DNA of 64,000 bases from positions 1,178,001-1,242,000 of the forward strand of contig NZ_JBHXHV010000001.1 in the NCBI RefSeq assembly GCF_042726155.1. Direction: 5' to 3'. A program made the translations under genes and the position numbers. Below the pieces are notes generated by a model. The model saw only the letters and a program-made list of their open reading frames with translations. It made no database searches and was not told the DNA's origin. The DNA is from Leucobacter sp042726155 (lineage in GTDB: Bacteria > Actinomycetota > Actinomycetes > Actinomycetales > Microbacteriaceae). Positions 7,970 through 16,800 of the stretch are shown in pieces (position 1 is the first letter of the stretch; each line of letters opens with the position of its first letter).

Positions 7970-9165
7970 GCGGTGACCTCCTCGTCGAATCGCTCCGGGC
8001 GGAACGGGTGCAGCGACAGTTCCGGGGTCTCGCCCGCCAGCGCCTGCGCGAGTAGTTTGCCCGTGCCAGCCGCGAGGCCGATGCCTGCACCCTCGTGGCC
8101 CGCGGCGTGCCACAGCCCCGGCGCGCGCGGATCGTGCCCGATCACCGGCAGATGGTCTGGGCAGTACGGACGGAAGCCGTGATAGTGCCGCAGCATGCGC
8201 GTGCGCGCGAGAAACGGGAACAGCTCGATCGCGTTCTGCGCAATGGCTCGCAGGGCATCGGTGCTGACGGTGGTGTCGAAACCGACACGCTCGCGGCTCG
8301 AGCCGATCAGGATCGTGCCAGACGGCGTCCCCTCGACGACCGGCGAGGCCTGGAGACCGGCGTCGGCGCTGCCCACGTTGTCGACGTACTCGGCAGCGTA
8401 GACCTTGTGGTGCACTCGCGGCGGGAGCGGTTCGGTGACCAGCACGAATCCGCGGCGCGGCAACACGGGTACGGAGACGTCGGCGAGATCGCCGATGGCG
8501 CCCGCCCAGGCACCCGCGGTGTTCACGACGTGGGCCGCGTGGAAGTCGCCCTGCGGGGTGCGGGCGCCGATAATGCGGTCGCTGGTGCTGCTGCCGGTGC
8601 CTGCGGTGCCGCTGCCGCCTTCGGTGCCGCGCAATAGTGTGGTGACCGGGGCGTGCGTGACGAGCTTGGCGCCGAGATCCCGAGCGAGTCGCAGAAATGT
8701 CGACGCGGCGAGAATCGGCTGCACCTGGCAGTCATCGGGATAGAAGGCCGCGCCCTGTGCGCGGTCGGTGACGAGCGGCTCGAGCTCGCGAAGCGCGTCG
8801 GGGTCGAGACGCTCAGACTGAATACCGTATTCGCGCTGACGTGACGAGAATCGTTCGAGCGAGGCGAGGCTCGATTCCCGCGATGCGACGATGATGCCGC
8901 CCTTCGATTCGAATTCCCACAGGTGCCCAAACTCCGCGAGTTCGCCCCGCCAGATGTCGAGCGAGTAGTTCGTGAGTTCGAGTTCTGGGCCGAGCTCCTT
9001 GTCGCTGACCAGGATGTTGCCCTCGCACCGCGACGTTGATCCGCTCACCGGCAGGTCGCGCTCAAGCACCGTCACGCTGAGACCGGCGCGCGCGGCGAAG
9101 TACGCCGTGGCGCACCCGATGATGCCCGCTCCGATGATGAGCACATCGGAGGTGCGCTGAGTCAC
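7966..9165 (-). CDS. FAD-dependent D-amino-acid/hydroxyproline dehydrogenase catalytic subunit (DAO family)
   Basis: A 399-residue DAO-family flavoprotein: VLIIGAGIIGCATAYFAARA binds FAD at the N-terminus, and the C-terminal HYHGFRPYCPDHLPVIG is the typical substrate-side segment seen in glycine/sarcosine oxidases and the beta subunit of D-hydroxyproline dehydrogenase. It should oxidise the secondary amine of cis-4-hydroxy-D-proline (or D-proline) to a pyrroline carboxylate. The GTG at 9165 overlaps the stop of the upstream gene (GTGA) and is preferred over the longer frame, whose added residues are Arg-rich shadow. A Gly/Thr/Ser-rich insert lies around residues 175-190. Alternative substrates such as sarcosine or opines cannot be excluded. 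Confidence 0.85.
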   Translation of the reverse strand: MTQRTSDVLIIGAGIIGCATAYFAARAGLSVTVLERDLPVSGSTSRCEGNILVSDKELGPELELTNYSLDIWRGELAEFGHLWEFESKGGIIVASRESSLASLERFSSRQREYGIQSERLDPDALRELEPLVTDRAQGAAFYPDDCQVQPILAASTFLRLARDLGAKLVTHAPVTTLLRGTEGGSGTAGTGSSTSDRIIGARTPQGDFHAAHVVNTAGAWAGAIGDLADVSVPVLPRRGFVLVTEPLPPRVHHKVYAAEYVDNVGSADAGLQASPVVEGTPSGTILIGSSRERVGFDTTVSTDALRAIAQNAIELFPFLARTRMLRHYHGFRPYCPDHLPVIGHDPRAPGLWHAAGHEGAGIGLAAGTGKLLAQALAGETPELSLHPFRPERFDEEVTA

Positions 9166-10217
9166 GCCCGGTGCCCCGCGGTCGCGGCGGCGTCGAGCAC
9201 GGCCGCCGCGCAGACGAGATCCTCCCACGCCATACCCACGCCGGTAAACACGGCCGGGCGCCCGGAAGTGCGGGTGACTCGACCCGCGACGAGATCTTGC
9301 AGGTTGGCAGGGGCGCCGGATCCGCTCCAGTCCGCGTCGCTCAGCGCCGTGGCGAGATTGCCGTTCTCGCGCTGAGCGGAGGCCCGGCCCTCGACGACGA
9401 GGTCAGCGCGCGTAATCAGCGCATCGTCGAGTTCGCGCTTGTCGCGCCCGTGCGTGCCGTTCGCCGCAACAATCGCGTGGTCGGCGACGAGCGCACCGTC
9501 GAAGAGCGGTGAACTCGCAGAGGTCGTGCAGAGAATGATGTCGGCCTCTGGCACAGCGGCCGCGGCGTCGCCGGTGCGATCGCGAATTTCAGTGTTGGTA
9601 CTCAGTCCGGTGCTGGCATGGAGTCCGGTGCTGGCCCCGAATTCGGTGCCCGACGTCTCCGCCGTGCGGGCGAGTTCGTCGAGCATCGCGGTCACGCGCT
9701 CTGGGCGCCGCCCGATCACGTCGAAGCGTGCTCCCGGAAACGCGACAGCCGCGGCGCGCACGTGGGCGGAAGCCTGCACGCCGGCCCCGAAGACCAGGAT
9801 GCGCGGTCGCTCGGGAAGTGCGGCGCCGGCTGGCGCGATCCTCGCGAGTGCCCGCACAGCCGCGAGGGCAATCGCGGGGGTGCGAATCGCGGTGAGCGAG
9901 GCCCCCTCGAGGATCGCGAGCGGCGCGGCCGTGTCGGATGAATAGACGATGTACAGGCCCTGAATCTTCTCGAGCCCACGGGCTGGATTCTCGGGGGCGA
10001 CGGTAAGCGCCTTGAGCCCGCTGTACCGGCCGCCCTGCGCGGGCATGAGCAGGAACTCGCCGCCCGGGAAGTCGCTGAACAGCCGAGGGCCGTCGTGTTC
10101 GGGGTTCACATCGGTGACGAGAGCCTGTTCAACGGCCGCCATCGCGCGGTCGAACGGAAGTAAGCGGGCGACGTCGTCGGCCGTGAAATACGGCAGTGCG
10201 CCTGAAGCTTCGGTCAC
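9162..10217 (-). CDS. Ornithine cyclodeaminase/mu-crystallin family protein (probable pyrroline-2-carboxylate reductase)
   Basis: A 351-residue member of the OCD/mu-crystallin family, recognised by GRYSGLKALTVAPENPARG, EGASLTAIRTPA, and the nucleotide-binding region ILVFGAGVQASAH. In imino-acid gene clusters such proteins usually reduce delta-1-pyrroline-2-carboxylate to L-proline with NAD(P)H (the LhpI type) rather than cyclising ornithine. That would let the cell also use D-proline or 3-hydroxyproline through the same operon. It overlaps both neighbours by four bases. A threonine/serine-rich imperfect repeat (STGLHASTGLST) around residues 195-215 looks like a loop insertion. The exact substrate is inferred from context. 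Confidence 0.82.
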   Translation of the reverse strand: MTEASGALPYFTADDVARLLPFDRAMAAVEQALVTDVNPEHDGPRLFSDFPGGEFLLMPAQGGRYSGLKALTVAPENPARGLEKIQGLYIVYSSDTAAPLAILEGASLTAIRTPAIALAAVRALARIAPAGAALPERPRILVFGAGVQASAHVRAAAVAFPGARFDVIGRRPERVTAMLDELARTAETSGTEFGASTGLHASTGLSTNTEIRDRTGDAAAAVPEADIILCTTSASSPLFDGALVADHAIVAANGTHGRDKRELDDALITRADLVVEGRASAQRENGNLATALSDADWSGSGAPANLQDLVAGRVTRTSGRPAVFTGVGMAWEDLVCAAAVLDAAATAGHRA

Positions 10218-11221
10218 AGCAGGAACCCCCTCGGGAATGGATCACTCGGGTCGAGAAAATACTGCGCGGTGCCGGTCAGCCAGGCACGGCCGCGAATCGT
10301 CGGAATCACCGCTCGGCGGCCCGCCACTTCCGTCTCGGCAATGAGCGTGCCGTGGAAGCGTGACCCGATGTAGGAGTCGTTGATGAAATCGGTGTCGAGC
10401 GGCAGCTCGCCGCGGGCGTGGAGCTGGGCCATGCGCGCACTGGTGCCGGTGCCGCAGGGGGAGCGGTCGAACCAGCCGGGGGCAATCGCCATGGCGTGAC
10501 GAGAGTGCCTGGACGTCGACCCGGGGGCCTGCAGGTACACGTGGTGCACGCCACGAATGTCGTCGCGCTCGGGGTGCACTGGTTCATCGGCGGCATTGAT
10601 GGCGGTCATGATGGAGAGGCCTGCGGCGAGCAGCTCGTTCTGGTTGCTGCGATCCTCACGCCACTCGACGCCGAGTCGCTCAAGTTCGACGATCGCGTAG
10701 AAATTGCCGCCGAACGCGAGATCGTAGGTCACTGAGCCCAGGCCGGGCACGTCGACGCTCGCGCCGAGTCGCTCTGAGAACGACGGCACATTGGTGATCG
10801 TGACATGCTCGGCATGGCCATCGGAAACGGCGACTTCGGCGATGACGAGCCCAGCGGGAGTGTCGAGCCTGATCGTCGTGACCGGCTCGACGACCTCGAC
10901 CATGCCGGTCTCGACCAGCACAGTGGCGACGCCGATCGTGCCGTGCCCGCACATCGGCAGGCAACCCGACACTTCGATGTAGAGCACGCCCCAGTCGGCG
11001 TCCGTGCGCGTCGGGGGCTGCAGGATCGCCCCGCTCATTGATGCGTGACCGCGCGGCTCGAACATGAGCAGCTGACGCAGATCGTCGCGATTCGCCATGA
11101 ACCACGTGCGACGTTCGGCCATGGTTTCGCCAGGAAACACGCCGACCCCGCCGGTGATGACGCGGGTCGGCATGCCCTCGGTGTGCGAATCGACGGCGTG
11201 GTACACGTGGCTGGTGCGCAT
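10214..11221 (-). CDS. Proline racemase family, probable 4-hydroxyproline 2-epimerase
   Basis: A 335-residue protein with both catalytic cysteines of the family: Cys91 in PMCGHGTIG and Cys256 in RSPCGTGTSARMAQL. Having two cysteines points to a racemase/epimerase rather than a trans-3-hydroxyproline dehydratase, where the second is usually Thr. In this operon the likely reaction is trans-4-hydroxy-L-proline to cis-4-hydroxy-D-proline, the first step of hydroxyproline breakdown. Start ATG at 11221 has GAAAGG upstream. It follows the dapA-like gene by about 90 bases and overlaps the next gene by four. Proline racemase is the main alternative. Confidence 0.87.
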   Translation of the reverse strand: MRTSHVYHAVDSHTEGMPTRVITGGVGVFPGETMAERRTWFMANRDDLRQLLMFEPRGHASMSGAILQPPTRTDADWGVLYIEVSGCLPMCGHGTIGVATVLVETGMVEVVEPVTTIRLDTPAGLVIAEVAVSDGHAEHVTITNVPSFSERLGASVDVPGLGSVTYDLAFGGNFYAIVELERLGVEWREDRSNQNELLAAGLSIMTAINAADEPVHPERDDIRGVHHVYLQAPGSTSRHSRHAMAIAPGWFDRSPCGTGTSARMAQLHARGELPLDTDFINDSYIGSRFHGTLIAETEVAGRRAVIPTIRGRAWLTGTAQYFLDPSDPFPRGFLL

Positions 11222-11279
11222 GTGCGGCCTTTCAATGAGCGGGGCGGCGGTGCCCGATACTGCTTGCGTGGTGTTACTT

Positions 11280-11322
11280 GCCGGAGTTACTTGCCGGGGC
11301 TACACGCCGGAGTTACTTGCCG
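11280..11322. repeat. Two direct 17-bp repeats at the end of the dapA-like gene
   Basis: The 17-base sequence at 11280-11296 is repeated exactly at 11306-11322; the second copy covers the last codons and stop of the dapA-like gene, and the first lies in the gap to the epimerase gene. A third, shorter related piece occurs just upstream. This looks like a local duplication of the gene end, with no clear function. Confidence 0.7.
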
Positions 11323-12218
11323 TAGCCCTTGGCGACGGCGGCGTGCGTGTCGGCGATGATGCGGTCGGCAACGTCCTGGGGCAGTGCGAGGCGCGGGGGT
11401 CGGCTGACGCCGCCCTTACGCCCGAGCACGTCCATCGACAGCTTAATGGCCTCAACGAACTGGGTCTTCGAGTCCCAGCGCAGCAGCGAGTGGAGGTCGC
11501 GGTAGATTTCCTGGCCGCGCTCAAGATCGGCGAGGTTGCCCGAGGTGCACAGGTTGAACAGCTCGATGCACGACTGCGGGATCGCGTTCGGGTACCCGGA
11601 CACCCAGCCAACGGCGCCGGCGAGGCCGACCTCGAGTACGGTGTCATCGGTGCCGATCAAGATGTCGATGTCGGGAGCGAGTTCTTTGATTTCGTAGATG
11701 CGGCGCGGGTCGCCCGAGAACTCCTTGATACCGACCATGTTGCCCGCGGCGTGAATCTCGGCGATGAGTTCAGGAACGAGGTCGACCTTGGTGTCGATTG
11801 GGTTGTTGTAGCCGACGATGGGCAGGCCGACCTTGCCGACGGTGGCGTAGTGGTGCTTCACCTGCTCGTGGTTGGCGCGGTACGTGTTCGGGGGGAGCAA
11901 CATGACGCACTGAGCGCCGGCTTCGGCGGCCTGCTCTGCCCAGTGTGCAGACTGGAGTGCGCCGTACGCGCCGACGCCCGCCATGATGGTGAAGCCTTCG
12001 GGGGAGGCGTCGACCGCGGTCGTGATGACCTGCGCGCGCTCCGCCTCGCTGAGGTTCTGATACTCGCCAAGCGAGCCGTTCGGGGCGACGCCGTCGCAGC
12101 CGTTCTCGGCGAGCCAGGCGACGTGCTCGCCGTACGCGTCGAAGTCGACGGAGAGGTCGTCGTTGAAGGGGAGCGCGGTGGCGACAATAACTCCGTGCCA
12201 GGGCTTCTTCTCAGTCAT
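11313..12218 (-). CDS. Dihydrodipicolinate synthase family protein, probable pyrroline-4-hydroxy-2-carboxylate deaminase
   Basis: A 301-residue DapA-family aldolase. Schiff-base Lys165 lies in VGIKEFSGD and the YN-P loop is present (IVGYNNPIDTKV), with the N-terminal GVIVATALPFNDDLSVD. In hydroxyproline operons this family member deaminates and dehydrates pyrroline-4-hydroxy-2-carboxylate to 2-oxoglutarate semialdehyde; true lysine-pathway DapA would not be expected beside an epimerase and an imino-acid dehydrogenase. Start ATG at 12218 has GAAAGGA upstream. It is the first gene of the operon, downstream of a promoter overlapped by a palindrome. The upstream frame continues through GC-rich repeats and is not coding. 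Confidence 0.87.
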   Translation of the reverse strand: MTEKKPWHGVIVATALPFNDDLSVDFDAYGEHVAWLAENGCDGVAPNGSLGEYQNLSEAERAQVITTAVDASPEGFTIMAGVGAYGALQSAHWAEQAAEAGAQCVMLLPPNTYRANHEQVKHHYATVGKVGLPIVGYNNPIDTKVDLVPELIAEIHAAGNMVGIKEFSGDPRRIYEIKELAPDIDILIGTDDTVLEVGLAGAVGWVSGYPNAIPQSCIELFNLCTSGNLADLERGQEIYRDLHSLLRWDSKTQFVEAIKLSMDVLGRKGGVSRPPRLALPQDVADRIIADTHAAVAKGYGK

Positions 12219-12262
12219 GGTGGTCCTTTCGCGGTGCTCCGAGCGGCTCATTCCGCGCGGAA

Positions 12263-12290
12263 AGTCTATATAACGTGTGACATTGCACAA
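12263..12290 (-). promoter_or_regulatory. Candidate promoter of the hydroxyproline operon
   Basis: On the minus strand TTGTGC (12290-12285) and TAGACT (12268-12263) are separated by 16 bases, about 45 bases before the dapA-like start. The match to the actinobacterial -35/-10 consensus is fair. This is one of the few AT-rich spots in a 609-base gene-free stretch (12219-12827). Confidence 0.5.
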
Positions 12291-12293
12291 GTT
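12272..12293. promoter_or_regulatory. Palindromic operator candidate over the hydroxyproline promoter
   Basis: AACGTGTG at 12272-12279 and CACAAGTT at 12286-12293 pair in 7 of 8 positions around a 6-base spacer. It overlaps the -35 and spacer of the promoter, where a repressor would block RNA polymerase. The size and symmetry fit a dimeric regulator such as GntR or IclR type, but which protein binds is unknown; no regulator gene lies inside the operon. Confidence 0.5.
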
Positions 12294-12378
12294 ACCATGA
12301 GTGGCTCGTACGCGAAAGTGGCTGAGCGCAACCCGCGCCGTGCGGCTTGGCTGCGCCGGCCTGCGGCCTGCGTGGTGC

Positions 12379-12490
12379 CCGCCCGCGCCCGCGTCCGCCC
12401 GCGTCCGCCCGCGCCCGCGTCCGCCCGCGTCCGCCCGCGCCCGCGTCCGCCCGCGTCCGCCCGCGTCCGCCCGCGTCCGCCCGCGTCCGC
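12379..12490. repeat. Tandem GC-rich decamer repeat
   Basis: About ten copies of a 10-base unit close to GCGTCCGCCC, some with a variant second half, run in the gene-free stretch behind the hydroxyproline promoter. Because the unit is 10 bases, reading it gives all frames open on both strands, producing long false frames in this region. The unit is not a codon multiple, so it is unlikely to be coding. Strongly biased C/G strands may form unusual DNA structure. Confidence 0.85.
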
Positions 12491-12652
12491 TTGCGACCCG
12501 CGAGCGGCCCGCTTGCGAGCGGGGCAACTTGTGACGCGTGTTGCGGGCGCGACACCCCCTCAAAGTTACCCCGCTCGGGAGTGGAGCGGCGGAGGTAGGG
12601 AGGTGGGTGAGGTGGGGCGTCTTCGTGTTGTGTGCCGTGCGCCTTTGTCAGA

Positions 12653-12811
12653 GTCGAGCCCCTCGCCCATTGCCGAGTCCCTCTCTGAAACGCGTGGTTT
12701 TGGGAGGGGCTCGGCGGGTTTAGAGGGGCTCGGTGCCGCGAGAGGGGCTCGGGGCGGGCGAGGAGGTTCGGCGCGGGGCGCGGGGGTTCGGCGTCGCGAG
12801 AGGGGCTCGGC
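12653..12811. repeat. Dispersed palindromic repeat, copy A (core 12672-12716)
   Basis: A stretch rich in GAGGGGCTCGG-type words. The core, 12672-12716, is a 45-base imperfect palindrome with arms GCCGAGTCCCT and GAGGGGCTCGGC around a variable centre. It closely matches copies at 42297-42341 and, reversed, 55867-55911; I count 37 of 45 identical bases with the latter. Extra half-arms follow to 12811. It lies between the racemase gene end and the hydroxyproline promoter. Confidence 0.85.
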
Positions 12812-12827
12812 GCCGCAAGAGCGGCGG

Positions 12828-13892
12828 CTATCGCAGCACGAAGCCCGCGCCGAGGGCGTCGTCGAAGTCCAGGTAGAAGCGGTGCTCTCCCGTGCGGTAG
12901 GCCGTGCCCGCGACGTGCGGTACGACGACGCCCTCGCGGTTCGTCGCCTCCCAGCGCGCCTCGAACACCGTATCGACGATGGATCGGTGCTCGAAGATCT
13001 GGTCGGCACCGAGCGTCCCGTCGTCTGCCAAGAGGGCAACGCGCGCACCGGTACCCGAACCGCACGGCGAGCGATCGACCTCGCCGTCGGCAAAAACCGT
13101 CACGTTCCGCTGACGTGGGCCCGTTGCGGTGCTGACCCCGCTCACACCAGCCCCGTTCACGCCAGACCCGCTCCCGCCCAATTCCTCCCACAGAATCGTC
13201 CCGTACACCCCGGACAGCCTGGGGTCGGCATCGTGCTGCGCCTCTGGCGCATCGTTCAACGCCCACTTCACTTCGCGCCCGATCGCGATCAGCTCGGGGT
13301 AGTGCTCGGGCGACACTGCCAGCCCCACGTCGGCCGCCCGCACCGATGCGTAGATCGCGCCGCTGAAGCTCAGATCGGCTCGCGCGATCCCGCGCGAGGT
13401 CGACACCTCGACGCCGCGCGCGATCACGTGTGAGGGCACGTTACGAAACGTCGCGCGTACGAGGCGGCCCTCGGCGCGCTCGACGAACGCCGACACGTGG
13501 CCAGAGGGCACATCGATGCGCACCTCGGTGACGCCATCGGGGTCGCTCTCGACAAGCCCGGTGTCGGTCGCCCACACGCCGAGCGCGATGGTGCCGTGCC
13601 CGCACGCGGTCGAGAAGCCGTCTTTGTGCCAGAACAGCACGCCGAAGTGTGCGGGCGTTTCGCCGTCACCGACGGGATTCGGCGGCACAATGAATCCGCC
13701 GTACATGTCGGCGTGACCTCGCGGCTCCTGGCAGAGCAGAGCACGTACGCTGTCGGCACCGTCGTCATTGGCGATCGCGGAGACGCGACGCTCGGCCACC
13801 GTCGCGCCGGCCGGCACCGGAGCGTCACCGTGCACGATGCGGAACGGCTCGCCGGCGGTGTGATAGTCGGTCGTTGCGATCGCGCCTGGCAC
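12828..13892 (-). CDS. Second proline racemase family protein
   Basis: A 354-residue paralogue of the upstream epimerase-like protein, with DYHTAGEPFRIV at the N-terminus and both catalytic cysteines (Cys97 in STACGHGTIALG, Cys277 in RSPCGSGTGARV). Its GTG start shares one base with the putA stop (TAGTG), so it is the second gene of a putA operon. A likely role is interconversion of D- and L-proline (or a hydroxyproline isomer) to feed PutA. The two-cysteine active site argues against the 3-hydroxyproline dehydratase subtype, but the sequence HTAGEP is shared with it. An insert of Gly/Ser/Val around residues 240-258 is not expected in the family. Confidence 0.83.
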   Translation of the reverse strand: MPGAIATTDYHTAGEPFRIVHGDAPVPAGATVAERRVSAIANDDGADSVRALLCQEPRGHADMYGGFIVPPNPVGDGETPAHFGVLFWHKDGFSTACGHGTIALGVWATDTGLVESDPDGVTEVRIDVPSGHVSAFVERAEGRLVRATFRNVPSHVIARGVEVSTSRGIARADLSFSGAIYASVRAADVGLAVSPEHYPELIAIGREVKWALNDAPEAQHDADPRLSGVYGTILWEELGGSGSGVNGAGVSGVSTATGPRQRNVTVFADGEVDRSPCGSGTGARVALLADDGTLGADQIFEHRSIVDTVFEARWEATNREGVVVPHVAGTAYRTGEHRFYLDFDDALGAGFVLR

Positions 13893-16800
13893 TAGATGAT
13901 TCCTTCGCTCAAACGGTTGGGCGTGCCGAAGCGGTGGGCCGTGATTGACACGGCCTGTTCACGCACGTGCGGCAGCATTTCGACGCGACCGGCGGTCACG
14001 ACGGGTCCACCGTACAAGGCGATATCGGGCTTGCCGTTCGCCGCGGCCGCGACCTCGCGCACCACGTCGGGCCGCGACGCCCCCGCGACGACCCTAATGC
14101 GCGCGCCAGCGTGCGGACCCTGCCGTGCCGCGAGTGATGCGATGCGCGCCCCCCAGGCGGCCTCGTCCTCGTACGCAATCGGCACGCTCGCACCCTCGAG
14201 CGCCGCGACGATCGGCGCGGGCAACGCGACCGGGGTGCTGAGCTGCGGGTTCGCCCCGGCGCCGAGCCCTGCGGCCACCGCCCGCAGCACGGCGACTGGC
14301 GTGGCATCGGCAGCGGCGCGAATCACCACCGGAGTGGGGAGGTAGCGCAGCACGTTGCGCTCGATCCCGACGCCCGAAACGTCGCGGCGCGCCCCGAATT
14401 CTGACTCCCACGCGTCGGCGTCGGAGCCGAGGGCGCTGCGAAGCCACTCAAGCTCCGCGCCATCGATGCCCGACTGCTGGGCTGCGGTGATGAGTGGCAC
14501 TGCGGCCGGAAGTGCTGCGCGAAGCGGAGCGGCGCTCGGGGCGTCGGCCCAGTCGCCGAGTCCGAACAGGTAGCTCGGGCCGCCGGCCTTGGTGCCAGCG
14601 CCGATCGCCGACTTTTTCCAGCCACCGAACGGCTGGCGTCGCACGATGGCGCCGGTGATGCCGCGGTTGACGTAGAGGTTGCCAGCCTCGATGCGGTCGA
14701 GCCAGCGTGCCAGCTCGTCGCGGTCGAGCGAGTGCAGGCCGCTCGTCAACCCGTAGTCGATGTCGTTCACGATGTCGATGGCCTCGTCGAGCGTCTCCGC
14801 GGTCATGATGCCGAGAATCGGGCCGAAGTACTCGGTCAGGTGGTATTCGCTGCCGCGCTGCACGCCGTCGCGCACCCCAGGCGACCACAGCTTCGCGTCG
14901 CCGTCGCGGTCGACGGCGAGTGGGTGCTCGTCGGCGATTGGTCGCGGCTGCACCGCCCACGATTGACCCGGCTCAAGCTCGGTGAGGCCGCGCAGCAACT
15001 TACCCGTGGGCGCCGCGATCATCGGCCCCATTTGGCTCGTGAGGCGGTCGGGGGTGCCGACGTCGAGCGACCGCACGGCGTCGAGTAGCTGGCCGCGGAA
15101 TCGCTTCGAGCGCGCGACAGACCCGACGAGTACGACGAGAGACGCCGCCGAGCACTTCTGGCCAGCGTGCCCGAACGCCGACTGTGCCACGTCGCGCGCG
15201 GCGAGGTCGAGATCCGCGTTTGGCGTCACGATGATCGCGTTCTTGCCGCTGGTCTCAGCGAGAATCGGGAGATCCTGGCGGAGGCCGCGGAACGTCTCGG
15301 CCGTCTCATACGCGCCGGTCAGGATCAGCCGGTCGACGCGGGGGTCGGCGACGAGGCTTGATCCGAGCTCGCGATCGGCGAACTGCACCAGCTGCAGCAC
15401 GTCGCGCGGCACGCCAGCTTCCCACAGCGCCTCGACCATCACCGCGCCGGAGCGCGCCGCCTGTGTCGCGGGCTTCATGATGACGCTCGCACCGGAGGCA
15501 AGGGCCGCGAGGGTGCCACCAGCCGGGATCGCAACCGGGAAGTTCCACGGCGGAATAACGGCGACGAGCTGCCGCGGCTGGAACTGCGCGCCGTCAACCT
15601 CGCCGAGCTGCTGACCCTGCGCCGCGTAGTAATGAGCGAAGTCGATCGCCTCGGAGACTTCGGGGTCACCCTGGTCGAGCGTCTTGCCGCACTCGGCACC
15701 CATTACCTCGAGCAGGTCGGCGCGGTGTGCCTCGAGCGCCTCACCCGCGCGGTGCAGGATGCGGGCGCGTTCGTCTGCCCCGAGTGCCTGCCAGCCAGCG
15801 GACGCCGAACGGCCGCGCTCGATGATGCCTTCGAGCTCAGCGGCGTCGGTGACGCGCGCCGCTGTCACGGCGGCGACGCCCAGCTCGGAACCCACCATGC
15901 GGTCGGCGATGGCGCGACCCCAGACGCGGTTTCCGGGGAGATCGGGATCGGTGTCCGGAGTGTTCGCGAAGCCCGAGGCACCCGCCGCAACGCGCTGCTC
16001 GACGCGCGTCTCGGCGTCGCCCGAGGCGACCGCTTCGCTCGCAGTGACGCGTCGCTGATCGCGGTTCGGGCCCGGCACCCTGTAGTGCGCCGGATCGCCG
16101 TCCGCGGTGATCCCCTCAAGATCGGCGAGGGAGACGAGGAAGCGCTCGCGCTCCCGATCAAACAGCTCTGTGCGGTCGTGCAGCTCGAAGACCGCCGACA
16201 TGAAGTTCTCGGTGCTCGCGCCTTCTTCGAGGCGACGAATGAGGTAGGCGATGGCGACGTCGAACTCCTCGGGGTGCACGACAGGCACGTACAGCAGTAA
16301 CTGCCCGACCTCGCGTCGTACCGCTTCGGCCTGGCCCGTTGCCATGCCGAGCAGCATCTCGAACTCGACACCGCTCTCGGCCCCGCGTGCCTGTGCGAGC
16401 AGCCAGGCGAGAGCGACGTCGAAGAGGTTGTGCCCCGCGACGCCGATGCGCACATTGCGCACGCGCTCTGGGTGCAGCGCGTAGTCGAGCACCGCCTTGT
16501 AGCCAGTGTCGGAGGCCTGCTTGGACGACCACGTTGCTGACGGCCAACCGTGAATTGCAGCGTCGACGAGTTCCATCGGCAGGTTTGCGCCCTTCACGAC
16601 GCGCACCTTGATGGCCGCGCCGCCGCGCGCCACGCGCGCCGCCGACCACTCCTGCAGCCGCATCATCGCACCGAGCGCATCGGGCAGGTAGGCCTGCAAT
16701 ACGATGCCGGCTTCGAGATCCAGGAACTCGGGCCGGTCGAGCATCCGCATGAACACGGCGAGCGTCAGATCGAGATCTTTGTACTCCTCCATGTCGAGGT

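Noticed and set aside
12379..12490. Tandem repeat as a CRISPR array
   Set aside because: Units are 10 bases with no unique spacers and no cas genes nearby.
12653..12811. Repeated palindromes as an insertion sequence or attachment site
   Set aside because: No transposase or integrase gene, no target-site duplications seen, only about 45-160 bases long.
12292..13266. Minus-strand open frames over the decamer repeats and palindromic element
   Set aside because: Arg/Pro/Gly-rich low-complexity translation, overlaps the racemase gene, no ribosome binding site.
11097..13433. A very long open frame (778 codons) on the plus strand through the hydroxyproline operon and GC repeats
   Set aside because: It is antisense to three well-supported enzyme genes and stays open because of GC-rich codon bias and the decamer repeat; no recognisable domain.
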